From NCBI GenBank assembly GCA_028278425.1, contig JANQEJ010000016.1:1-54660 (forward strand): a stretch of 54,660 bases of DNA, given 5' to 3'. Each line of letters opens with the position of its first letter. The first letter of the stretch is position 1. This stretch comes from Planctomycetota bacterium (GTDB lineage Bacteria > Planctomycetota > UBA1135 > GCA-002686595). Below the pieces are notes generated by a model, which searched no databases, had not been told where the DNA came from, and saw only the letters and a program-made list of their open reading frames with translations. The position numbers and the translations under genes were made by a program. Positions 8,640-16,916 of this stretch are shown here, in pieces.

Positions 8640-9797
8640 ATGCGGGTCCTGCTCGACGGTTTCCTGCGCGTCTTCTCCTCGCTGGCCCTGAGCGTCGCTC
8701 TGCTCCTGATGCTCGGCCTTCTCACGTGGCTGGGAACGCTCGAGCAGGTCGACCACGGCCTCTTCGAGGTGCAGAAGAGGTACTTCGAGTCCTTCTTCCT
8801 CGTCCACCACGCGGGCTCGATCCCGATCCCGCTGCCGGGCGCGAACCTCGTCCTGTGCCTTCTGTTCGTCAACCTGGCGGTGGGCGGCATGGCGCGCATG
8901 CGCCGCGACCGGCGCACCGCGGGGATCCTGATCGCCCACGCCGGCATCCTGATCCTCCTGCTCTCCGGCTTCGTCAAGATGTACTTCTCCGACGACGGCC
9001 ACGTCACGCTGTTCGAGGACCAGCGGGCGAACCACTTCGAGAGCTATTACCGCTGGGAGATCGCGATCGCGGAGGACCTCGGCGACGGCCGCCTCCGGGA
9101 GCACGTCGTCCCGCAGGAGGACTTCGCCGACGCGCAGGGGGATCGGACGGCGCGCCTCGGCTCGCCGGAGCTTCCCTTCGAGGTCGAAGTCAGTCACTAC
9201 ATGCCCAACAGCCGGCCGACGCCGAAGGGCCCGATGTTCGAGGTCGCCGTTCCCGTCGTCGACGGCGTGTTCCTGCAGGGACGCGAGCTCGCGGCCGAAG
9301 CGGAGACCAACATCGCCGGCGCGTACGTCTCGGTCGTCGAGCGCGACGGCACGCGCACCGACGGCATCCTCTGGGGCATGGACGCGCACCCGCTGACCGT
9401 CACGGCCGGCGGCAAGGACTGGGCGATCGACCTGCGGCACGAGCGGTACGCCATGCCGTTCACGATCGAGCTGGAGAAGTTCACCAAGGTCGACCACCCG
9501 CGGATCAACATGCCGAAGGAGTTCTCCTCGGACGTCGCCGTGATCGAGGGCGAAGCCTCGCGGCCGGTGAAGATCTCGATGAACGAGCCGCTGCGCGAGG
9601 CCGGGCTCGTGCTCTACCAAGCCTCGTGGGGGCCGGGTGGCGCCAGGCCGGGCGACCGGCTGTTCTCCACGCTGTCGGTCGTGCGCAACCCGGCGGACAA
9701 GCTGCCGCTCTACGCGTGCATCGTGATCGCCGCGGGGCTCGTGATCCACTTCACGCGCAAGCTGGCGGGGTACGTGCGCAGGGAGGCGGGCGCGTGA
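8640..9797 (+). CDS. resB: Cytochrome c biogenesis protein ResB
   Basis: A 385-residue membrane protein of the system II cytochrome c maturation pathway, which with CcsA moves heme across the membrane and attaches it to CxxCH motifs. Transmembrane segments lie at about 10-35, 60-83, 96-115 and 355-375, around a large periplasmic domain (about 116-350) with typical ResB features such as PLREAGLVLYQASWGPGG near the last helix. Early TWLGTLEQ and late CIVIAAGLVIHF match the family. It overlaps the next gene by four bases (GTGA), so the two are translationally coupled. Placing the maturation machinery upstream of three multiheme cytochromes makes functional sense. Confidence 0.9.
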   Translation: MRVLLDGFLRVFSSLALSVALLLMLGLLTWLGTLEQVDHGLFEVQKRYFESFFLVHHAGSIPIPLPGANLVLCLLFVNLAVGGMARMRRDRRTAGILIAHAGILILLLSGFVKMYFSDDGHVTLFEDQRANHFESYYRWEIAIAEDLGDGRLREHVVPQEDFADAQGDRTARLGSPELPFEVEVSHYMPNSRPTPKGPMFEVAVPVVDGVFLQGRELAAEAETNIAGAYVSVVERDGTRTDGILWGMDAHPLTVTAGGKDWAIDLRHERYAMPFTIELEKFTKVDHPRINMPKEFSSDVAVIEGEASRPVKISMNEPLREAGLVLYQASWGPGGARPGDRLFSTLSVVRNPADKLPLYACIVIAAGLVIHFTRKLAGYVRREAGA

Positions 9798-11755
9798 AGC
9801 TGCTCGTCGCGATCGTCGTTGCCCTGACCTGCGTCGCGTCTCACGGTGCGGCGCAGGAGCCCGAGAGCCGCCGCGTCCCGTGGTCCGACGGGATCGTCGA
9901 GCTGGCGGAGAGCCTCCCGGTGCAGGACGGCGGCCGCGTCAAGCCGCTCCACACCTTCGCGTCGTTCACCCTGCTCCGGCTCAACGGAAAGCGCAGCCTG
10001 ACCACGCCGTCGGGCGAGCGCCTGGGGCCGACCGAATGGCTCCTCGACATCCTCGTCTTCCCGCAAACGGCGATCGGATACCGCCAGTTCCTCGTCCAGA
10101 ACGACGAGGTGATCGCGGCGATCGGTCTCTCGGTCGACGAGCGCAAGAAGCGCGACCGCTACACCTTCGAGGAGCTGCGACCCGGCGTCGGGCGGCTCTT
10201 CGAGCTCGCGCGCCAGTACACGCTGATCGAGGAGGCCGACCGCAGCTCCGTGCAGCAGCAGGTCGTCCACCTCGCGAACAACGTGGACGAGTTCATGCGC
10301 CTCGCCGGGCACCTCGACTTCGCGCGGATGCGCCTGCGCGTGGGCGCCGAGCCGGAGGTGGCGGAGCTCTTCGACGCGAGCGTGGTCCCGTTCCACGCCG
10401 TCGTCCGGGCCGCGCCGGGCCTCCACGAACTCGCCGACGGCGTCGCCGGGCGGGGCGAGGCGCTCGCCATCCTGCGCGCGGCCGCCGACGTCGGCGGCGC
10501 GAGCGGCTCGCTGGCGCTGCTCCCGCCGGTCGCCCCGGTGGACGACGAGCCGAGCTGGCTGACGCCCGACGACGTGTTCTATCGCTCGTACGACGAGGGC
10601 CGGCTCGCCGACGAGCACGCGGAGGCGCTGCGGAGCTTCGTCGCGCTGGTGGACGCGCGCCTCGACCCCGGCGCGTTCGAGCGCGAGCTCGCCGGGCTGC
10701 ACGCGCGGCTGACCGGCCTGGCGGAGGCGCGCGGCGAGTACGCGAGCGTCGGGCTCGAGGTCGCGTACTACAAGGCGAAGCTCCTGAGCTGGAGCCTCTA
10801 CCTCTTCGTGTTCGCCTTCCTCGGTCTCGCGTTCCTGTGGCTGCGCCCGCGGGCGAAGGTGCTCTACGCCGGCATCTCCGGCGTCGCCGGGATCGCGACG
10901 CTGCTCCTGATCGCGGCCATCGTCGTGCGCTGCGTCATCCGCGGGCGGCCGCCGGTCAGCACGCTCTACGAGACGGTTCTCTTCGTGACGTGCGTCGGGG
11001 CGATCGTCGGGCTCGCTGTCGAGGCCGTGAACCGCCGCCGTCTGGCGCTGTCGGCCGCGGCGATCTTCGGGATGATCGGGCTCTTCATCGCCAACGGCTA
11101 CGAGCTGCTCGACAAGCAGGACACGATGCCGAGCCTCGTCGCGGTGCTCGACACGAACTTCTGGCTCGCGACGCACGTCACGTCGATCACGATCGGCTAC
11201 TCCGCCGGCATGTTCGCCGCGCTGCTCGGAAGCCTGTACCTCCTGGCGAAGCTCGCGCGCTTCAAGCGCGACGACCGCGCGTTCTACAAGGGCCTCGCGC
11301 GCATGGTCTACGGCGTGCTCTGCTTCGGACTGCTCTTCTCGCTGATCGGGACGATCCTCGGCGGCATCTGGGCGAACGACAGTTGGGGCCGCTTCTGGGG
11401 CTGGGATCCGAAGGAGAACGGCGCGCTCCTGATCTGCATCGTGCAGATCGCGATCCTGCACGCGCGCATGGGCGGCTTCCTGCGCGACCACGGCGTGTGC
11501 GCGGCCGCCGCCTTCGGCGGCACGGTCGTGGCGTTCTCGTGGTGGGGTGTGAACCTGCTCGGCGTCGGGCTGCACAGCTACGGCTTCACCAGCGGGATCC
11601 ACGACGCCCTCTGGACCTACTACCTGGTCCAGTGGGCGATCGTCGGCCTCGGCGGCGTCGCGTGGCTCCTGGAGCGCCGGAACGCCGCCGCAGACCGTCT
11701 TCGGGCGGTTCCAGGCCGCCCCCCGGAAGAGATTGCCGAATCCAAGGCCGCTTAA
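9794..11755 (+). CDS. ccsA: Cytochrome c biogenesis protein CcsA/ResC with a long periplasmic N-terminal domain
   Basis: A 653-residue protein. After a signal peptide (LLVAIVVALTCVASHGAAQ) comes a periplasmic region of about 320 residues rich in helices, then about eight membrane helices from residue 328 on. The tryptophan-rich heme-handling signature is present as WGRFWGWDPKENGAL, with histidines at THVTSITIGYS and GLHSYGF. CcsA/ResC is the heme-transferring partner of ResB in system II. The N-terminal extension is longer than in the classical CcsA of about 320-400 residues, but such extended forms occur in several phyla. Start is GTG 9794, overlapping the resB stop. The Pro/Ala-rich tail is probably cytoplasmic. 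Confidence 0.9.
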   Translation: MKLLVAIVVALTCVASHGAAQEPESRRVPWSDGIVELAESLPVQDGGRVKPLHTFASFTLLRLNGKRSLTTPSGERLGPTEWLLDILVFPQTAIGYRQFLVQNDEVIAAIGLSVDERKKRDRYTFEELRPGVGRLFELARQYTLIEEADRSSVQQQVVHLANNVDEFMRLAGHLDFARMRLRVGAEPEVAELFDASVVPFHAVVRAAPGLHELADGVAGRGEALAILRAAADVGGASGSLALLPPVAPVDDEPSWLTPDDVFYRSYDEGRLADEHAEALRSFVALVDARLDPGAFERELAGLHARLTGLAEARGEYASVGLEVAYYKAKLLSWSLYLFVFAFLGLAFLWLRPRAKVLYAGISGVAGIATLLLIAAIVVRCVIRGRPPVSTLYETVLFVTCVGAIVGLAVEAVNRRRLALSAAAIFGMIGLFIANGYELLDKQDTMPSLVAVLDTNFWLATHVTSITIGYSAGMFAALLGSLYLLAKLARFKRDDRAFYKGLARMVYGVLCFGLLFSLIGTILGGIWANDSWGRFWGWDPKENGALLICIVQIAILHARMGGFLRDHGVCAAAAFGGTVVAFSWWGVNLLGVGLHSYGFTSGIHDALWTYYLVQWAIVGLGGVAWLLERRNAAADRLRAVPGRPPEEIAESKAA

Positions 11756-11850
11756 AGATCGGTAGATCGCGAAGCCGAGGGAAGACCTACCAATCTCCAT
11801 GGCGGGCAAGGTCCAGAGACCGCTCGTTCAACCCTCGGAGGAAACAAGAA

Positions 11851-12549
11851 GTGAGTTGCCGCTTCGTGAGAATGCTTGCTGTCGTACCGCCCCTGTTGAC
11901 GGCCGTCGCGGGGTGCGCTGGGACGTCCAAGCGGGTCGACAACCTGCGCGACGTCGACGTTCTGGTCAGTCAGGTCGAGCTCGTCCACTTCGAGTCGGAG
12001 CTCTCCAAGTCGCGCGCCGGCGTGGCGCTCGAGAGGCTGCACGACATCGTCGCCGGCCGGTTCGAGATCGACGCCGTCGCGACCTACGCCGAGTTCGTCA
12101 CCGCGGTCGACGTGTCGGAGGAACAGGCCGAGGAGCTCCGCTCCACGGTCGAGCCGATGCACGAGCTCGCCGCGGAGGTCTTCGAGACGTGGGCCCAGAA
12201 CCTGCAGACCTTCGCGACCGCCGGCTTGCGCGAGCGCAGCCAGGTGCGGCTCGACGCGACCCGCGAGCGCTACGACGCGGTGCTCGCGGCCGTGGCCGAG
12301 GCGCAGGAGGCGTACGACGCGTTCAACCTCGGTCTGCGCGACCACGCGATCTACCTCGAGAACGACTTCAACGCCGCCTCGGTGGCGGACATCGAGGGCG
12401 AGGTCGTCAAGCTGACCGACTGGGCCGGCGAGCTCGACCGCCGGCTGACCGCCTGCATGGAGGCGGCGGAGGAGTACGTCCGCGCCGCGTCGCTGCCGGG
12501 AACCCTCGCCGTCTCGCGGCTCCCCGACGACGTCAGCGACGGGAGCTGA
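11851..12549 (+). CDS. DUF2959 family lipoprotein
   Basis: A 232-residue protein with a lipobox (LLTAVAGC) and a helical, coiled-coil-rich mature part. The pattern KRVDNLRDVD, then EVFETWAQNLQTFA, then LDATRERYDAVLAAVAEAQ and LRDHAIYLENDFNAASVADIEGE matches DUF2959, a family of unknown function found in envelope lipoproteins. The start is the GTG at 11851, chosen because GGAGGAAA lies about 7 bases upstream; the reading frame is open much further upstream only as a shadow of ccsA. It is separated from ccsA by 95 bases and from the oxidoreductase by a strong hairpin. A role as an envelope spacer or tether in the cytochrome system is conceivable but unproven. Confidence 0.75.
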   Translation: MSCRFVRMLAVVPPLLTAVAGCAGTSKRVDNLRDVDVLVSQVELVHFESELSKSRAGVALERLHDIVAGRFEIDAVATYAEFVTAVDVSEEQAEELRSTVEPMHELAAEVFETWAQNLQTFATAGLRERSQVRLDATRERYDAVLAAVAEAQEAYDAFNLGLRDHAIYLENDFNAASVADIEGEVVKLTDWAGELDRRLTACMEAAEEYVRAASLPGTLAVSRLPDDVSDGS

Positions 12550-12580
12550 ACGGCCGGTCCGCCGGCCGTTCGCGCGAACG
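12549..12580 (+). terminator. GC-rich hairpin after the DUF2959 gene
   Basis: A perfect 9-base stem AACGGCCGG (12549-12557) / CCGGCCGTT (12562-12570) with a TCCG loop begins at the last base of the stop codon. It overlaps a 14-base palindrome at 12567-12580. No T-tract follows, so it may attenuate transcription or protect the 3' end rather than fully stop it. It separates the maturation genes from the electron-transfer genes. Confidence 0.45.
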
Positions 12581-12612
12581 GTGACTCCGGAAGGTGCGGG
12601 GAAGGTCCGGGC

Positions 12613-14844
12613 GTGAGCTGGCTTCTGCTCTTCGGCCTCACGCTGGCGCTCGGGATCGCCGTGCTCGCCCAGTTCGCCCGGCGCGCCGAGCTCAAGCGCA
12701 TGCGCGGCGCGGTCGAGCGGCGCGAGCGCGCGGCGCGCAACGGCGGCGCGAAGGCGCAGCTCCAGCACCCGGTGGTCGACCTCTCGCGCTGCCTCGGGTG
12801 CGGGACGTGCGTGGCGGCGTGTCCGGAGGAGGGCGTGCTCGAGCTCGTCCACGGCCAGGCGATGGTGGTGAAGGGCGCGCGCTGCCAGGGCGTCTCCGCC
12901 TGCGAGCGCGAGTGTCCCGTCGGCGCGATCACCGTCACGATCGAGAACCTGAAGGACCGGACCGACGTGCCCGCGGTGTCCGAGGACCTCGAGGCGGTCG
13001 GCGCGCCGGGGGTGTTCCTCGCGGGCGAGGTCACGGCGCACGCGCTGATCAAGACCGCGATCGAGCACGGCGCCGCGGTCGGATCCGAGGTCGCGCGCCG
13101 CGTGGAGGCGAAGCCGGCCGCCCGCAACGGCGTGCTCGACCTCGTCGTCGTCGGCGCCGGCCCGGCGGGCATCGCCTGCTCGCTCGAGGCGAAGCGCAAC
13201 GAGCTCTCCTTCGTGACGATCGACCAGGAGGAGACGGCCGGCGGCACGGTCGCGAAGTATCCGCGGCGCAAGCTCGTGATGACGCAGCCGGTCGACATGC
13301 CGCTGTACGGTCGCTTCAAGAACACGACGTACACCAAGGAGGAGCTGGTCGACCTCTGGCGCGGGATCGTCGACGGGCAGGACTTGCCGCTGCGCGGCGG
13401 CGAGACCTTCGAGGGGCTCGAGCCGGACGGGAAGGGCAACTACCTCGTCCGCACGAAGGACCGCACCTACGTCGCGAGCCACGTCTGCCTCGCCCTCGGC
13501 CGGCGCGGCAGCCCGCGGAAGCTCGGCGTGCCGGGCGAGGAGCTTCCCAAGGTCGCGTACAGCCTGCTCGACGCGCGCTCCTACACCGGGCGCCGCATCC
13601 TGGTCGTCGGCGGGGGCGACAGCGCGGTCGAAGCGGCGCTCGGGCTCGCGAAGCAGCCCGGCAACGAGGTCGCGCTCTCCTACCGCAAGGAGAGCCTCTT
13701 CCGGGTCCACGCCAGAAACGAGAAGCGCGTCGAGGAATGCGTGCGTCAGGGCAAGCTCCGCGTCCTCTTCGAGAGCGAGGTGCGGGCGATCCGGCCCGAC
13801 GCGGTCGACCTCGCGGTGCGGAACGGTCGCGGAGACGAGACCGTCACCCTGGCGAACGACGACGTCTTCATCCTGGCCGGCGGCGTGCCGCCGTTCGAGC
13901 TGCTCTCGCGCTCGGGCGTCTCGTTCGACCCATCGCTGCGCGACGCGCCGGAGCCGCTCCTCGAGCAGGGCACGGGGCTCGGCCGCGCGCTCAAGGTCGG
14001 CTTCGGCCTGTCGGTCGCGGCGCTGCTCTGGGCGGTCTGGCACGCGGACTACTACCTGCTCGCGCCCACCGAGCGGCCGACGCACGTGAAGCACCCGTGG
14101 CTGCGTCCCGGAATGGGAGCGGGGCTCTGGCTGGGGATCGCCGCGACGGCGATGATCGCGGTGAACCTGCTCTACGTCCTGCGCCGGGCGCCGCGGTTCA
14201 AGCTGCGCTTCGGCTCCCTGCAGGCGTGGATGACGAGCCACGTCGCCACCGGGATCCTCGCGTTCCTCTGCGCGGTGCTGCACGCGGCGATGTCGGCCGG
14301 CAACTCGGTGGGAGGGCACGCGTTCCTGGCGCTCGCGGTGCTGATCGTGACCGGCGCCGTCGGGCGCTACTTCTACGCCTGGGTGCCGCGCGCCGCGAAC
14401 GGGCGCGAGCTCGAGCTCGCCGAGGTCAAGGCGCGCCTCGGGCGGATGTCCGAGGAGTGGGACCAAGGCCAGCGGCGCTTCCGCGAGCGCGCTCGCGACG
14501 CTATCGCGGCTCTCGTCGAGGAGAAGCAGTGGCGCGCGTCGCTGCCGGGACGCGCGCTCGCGCTGCTCGGCGTGCAGCGCGACCTGAACCGCGTGCTGCG
14601 CGAGCTCGCGCGCGAAGGGCGGCGGGAAGGCGTCGCCGAGCACGACGTGCGCGAGACGATCCAGCTCGCGCGCCGGGCGCATCGCACCGCCCTCATGGCC
14701 GCGCACTACGAGGATCTCCGCGCGGTGCTGAGCTCCTGGCGGTACCTCCACCGCTGGGTCGCGGCGTTGCTCGTGCTGCTCGTGATCCTGCACGTCGCGT
14801 ACTCGCTCGCGTACGGCGCGTTCTTCGACGGAGGCGTGGGTTGA
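12613..14844 (+). CDS. Membrane-bound ferredoxin / FAD-NAD(P) oxidoreductase fusion
   Basis: A 743-residue fusion. An N-terminal membrane anchor (1-20) is followed by two iron-sulphur motifs: C60-LG-C63-GT-C66 with C70, and C91, C97, C101 with CPVG. Residues about 175-450 are a thioredoxin-reductase-like flavoprotein with a FAD Rossmann motif (VVVGAGPAGIA, about 179) and a NAD(P) motif (LVVGGGDSAVEAA, about 330), similar to YpdA/FAD-dependent pyridine reductases; no redox CxxC is seen in this part. From about 458 on there are five hydrophobic helices with histidines suited to b-type heme (HVATGILAFL, LHAAM, HRWVAALL, ILHVAY). I infer electron transfer between NAD(P)H, iron-sulphur clusters and the membrane. 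Start is GTG with GGGGAAGG upstream. It overlaps the 23-heme gene by TTGA. Confidence 0.75.
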   Translation: MSWLLLFGLTLALGIAVLAQFARRAELKRMRGAVERRERAARNGGAKAQLQHPVVDLSRCLGCGTCVAACPEEGVLELVHGQAMVVKGARCQGVSACERECPVGAITVTIENLKDRTDVPAVSEDLEAVGAPGVFLAGEVTAHALIKTAIEHGAAVGSEVARRVEAKPAARNGVLDLVVVGAGPAGIACSLEAKRNELSFVTIDQEETAGGTVAKYPRRKLVMTQPVDMPLYGRFKNTTYTKEELVDLWRGIVDGQDLPLRGGETFEGLEPDGKGNYLVRTKDRTYVASHVCLALGRRGSPRKLGVPGEELPKVAYSLLDARSYTGRRILVVGGGDSAVEAALGLAKQPGNEVALSYRKESLFRVHARNEKRVEECVRQGKLRVLFESEVRAIRPDAVDLAVRNGRGDETVTLANDDVFILAGGVPPFELLSRSGVSFDPSLRDAPEPLLEQGTGLGRALKVGFGLSVAALLWAVWHADYYLLAPTERPTHVKHPWLRPGMGAGLWLGIAATAMIAVNLLYVLRRAPRFKLRFGSLQAWMTSHVATGILAFLCAVLHAAMSAGNSVGGHAFLALAVLIVTGAVGRYFYAWVPRAANGRELELAEVKARLGRMSEEWDQGQRRFRERARDAIAALVEEKQWRASLPGRALALLGVQRDLNRVLRELAREGRREGVAEHDVRETIQLARRAHRTALMAAHYEDLRAVLSSWRYLHRWVAALLVLLVILHVAYSLAYGAFFDGGVG

Positions 14845-16916
14845 ACGTCAAGCGCCCGCACTTCTGGATCGCGGCGGTCTCGGCGACCGCGGTGCTGACC
14901 GTCGCGCTGGTCGACATGGGGGCGACCTCGCCCGGGCCGCTCACGACGGCCCACGAACGCCACCCCGACCTCTCGGGGAACATGGGCTGCGCGGCGTGCC
15001 ACGGCGGATGGTTCACGAGCATGACCGAGGCCTGCCTCGACTGCCACGAGGTCATCGGTCGAGACGTCGAAGAGGGAAAGGGGCTGCACGGCGCGCTCGA
15101 GCGCGCGACGGCGATGCAGTGCGCGCGGTGCCACAGCGACCATCACGGCCCCGACTTCCCCGTCGTCAACGCTTCGAGCTTCCGGCTCGCCGGCGTTCCG
15201 GACGTGCAGGCGTTCGAGCACGACTTCGTCGGCTTCGCGATGGACGGGAAGCACCTCGAGCTCGAGTGCTCGGAGTGCCACGCGAACGCCGAGGTGCTGC
15301 CGCTTCCCGAGGGCGAGCACCGCTTCCTCGGCCTCGATCAGGACTGCGCCGCCTGCCACGAGGACGCGCACGACGGGGAGATGCGGATCGGTTGCGCGAG
15401 CTGCCACGGACAGGTGGCCTTCGACGAGCTCGAGGCCACCGGCCACGACGAGTTTCTGCCGCTCGTCGGCGGGCACGGCGACGTCGCGTGCGCCGACTGC
15501 CACGCGCGGGGGAGGCACGTGCTCGAGAAGCTCGGACGCCACCGGCGCCGGGACTTCGCGCGCCAGTGCATGGACTGCCACGAGTCGCCGCACGCGGCGG
15601 ACTTCACCGAAGGGATCGCGGACCTGGTCGAGATGCCGGCCGGCGCGAGCTGCGTCGTCTGCCACGAGGCCGAGCACACGACGTTCCAGGACGAGCTGCT
15701 CGAAATCACTCCGGCGCAGCACCGGCGCTCGGGCTTCGCGCTCGAGGCGCCGCACGACGAGGTCTCCTGCGAGGAATGCCACGCGCCCGAGCTCGGCGAC
15801 TTCGCCGCGCGCTATCCGGGACGCGGCGCCACCGAGTGCCAGGCCTGCCACGACGATCCCCACGGCGGGCAGTTCGAGGCGGGACCGTTCGCGGGCCAGG
15901 GCTGTATCGCCTGCCACGACCGCCACGCCTTCGAGCCGCACGCGTTCACCGTCGAGCTGCACGAGCTGGCGTCGCTCGCGCTGACCGGCAGCCACCTCGA
16001 CGCCGAGTGCGACGAGTGTCACGAGATCGAGGTCGAGGGTGAGCCGCGCGTGTTCCACGGGACCGCGTCCGACTGCGAGGACTGCCACGCCGACGCCCAC
16101 CGCGGCTTCTTCGCGCCGGTGGAGGAGGAGCTCGCTTCGACCGAGCACGGCGCCTGCGCGGCCTGCCACCTGACGACGACCTTCGACGAGCTCCCCGCGG
16201 ACGGCTTCGCGCACGGGCGCTTCACCGACTTCGCGGTGCTCGGCGCGCACGCGCAGGGCGAGTGCGAGGAGTGTCACCCGCGCGCCCACGAGCCCGACGA
16301 CCGCGGCCGCACGTTCGGCTGGGTCGAGGAGCACTTCGGGGTGTTCGAGGGCTGCGCCACGTGCCACGAGGACCCGCACCACGGCGAGTTCGACAAGCCC
16401 GGGTTGCCGCGAGCCGTGGAGGGGCGCGAGGACTGCGCGCGCTGCCACGTGCAGACGTCGTTCCGCGCCTTCGAGCCCGGCCACTTCGACCACGCGCTCT
16501 GGACCGACTTCCCGCTCCAGGGCGTGCACGGCGAGATCGGCTGCTCCGCTTGCCACGAGCCGCTGCGCGCACCCGACGAGCTCGGGCGCACGTGGGGTCG
16601 CGCCGACGGCTCGCGGTGCTCGGACTGCCACGCCGACTCGCACGAGGATCAGTTCGCCGTCGACGGCGCGACCGACTGCAAGCGCTGCCACGACAGCGCG
16701 CGAAGCTGGTCGACGCTTCGCTTCAACCATCAGTGGGACTCGCGCTTTCCCCTGAGCGACGCCCATGCCCAGGTCCCCTGCTCGTCCTGCCACGTGTCTC
16801 AGACGTTCGACAGCGGCGTCGAGGCCATCCGCTACCGGCCGATCGAGATGGACTGCGTGCACTGCCACGGCACGCACGAGGGACCGGTCATCCGGCGCAA
16901 GGGGAAGAAACAGTGA
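14841..16916 (+). CDS. 23-heme c-type cytochrome (cytochrome c3/c7-like repeats)
   Basis: A 691-residue exported protein with 23 CxxCH heme sites, one per 30 residues. The N-terminus (FWIAAVSATAVLTVALVDMG) is a signal peptide or anchor. After four leading hemes there are six repeats of about 90-110 residues, each with three hemes. Each repeat opens with CxxCHxDxHxGxF or a variant (CAACHEDAHDG, CQACHDDPHGGQF, CATCHEDPHHGEF), has a middle CxxCH, then a segment like FxLxGxH followed by the third CxxCH. A final single heme (CVHCHG) closes the chain. Such a protein would form a long heme wire in the periplasm. The start is TTG 14841, overlapping the upstream stop; GTGA overlaps the downstream barrel gene. 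Direct partners are likely the upstream oxidoreductase and the downstream barrel. Confidence 0.9.
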   Translation: MNVKRPHFWIAAVSATAVLTVALVDMGATSPGPLTTAHERHPDLSGNMGCAACHGGWFTSMTEACLDCHEVIGRDVEEGKGLHGALERATAMQCARCHSDHHGPDFPVVNASSFRLAGVPDVQAFEHDFVGFAMDGKHLELECSECHANAEVLPLPEGEHRFLGLDQDCAACHEDAHDGEMRIGCASCHGQVAFDELEATGHDEFLPLVGGHGDVACADCHARGRHVLEKLGRHRRRDFARQCMDCHESPHAADFTEGIADLVEMPAGASCVVCHEAEHTTFQDELLEITPAQHRRSGFALEAPHDEVSCEECHAPELGDFAARYPGRGATECQACHDDPHGGQFEAGPFAGQGCIACHDRHAFEPHAFTVELHELASLALTGSHLDAECDECHEIEVEGEPRVFHGTASDCEDCHADAHRGFFAPVEEELASTEHGACAACHLTTTFDELPADGFAHGRFTDFAVLGAHAQGECEECHPRAHEPDDRGRTFGWVEEHFGVFEGCATCHEDPHHGEFDKPGLPRAVEGREDCARCHVQTSFRAFEPGHFDHALWTDFPLQGVHGEIGCSACHEPLRAPDELGRTWGRADGSRCSDCHADSHEDQFAVDGATDCKRCHDSARSWSTLRFNHQWDSRFPLSDAHAQVPCSSCHVSQTFDSGVEAIRYRPIEMDCVHCHGTHEGPVIRRKGKKQ

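Noticed and set aside
12549..12580. Classical intrinsic terminator
   Set aside because: The stem is perfect, but no T-tract follows; recorded only as a possible terminator.
11752..14793. A 1013-residue open frame on the minus strand, antisense to the cytochrome block (others at 3591-6611, 9710-11809, 46315-49077)
   Set aside because: High-GC codon use keeps antisense frames open. The sequences are Arg/Ala/Leu/Val-rich with no family motifs, and the opposite strand encodes clear genes.
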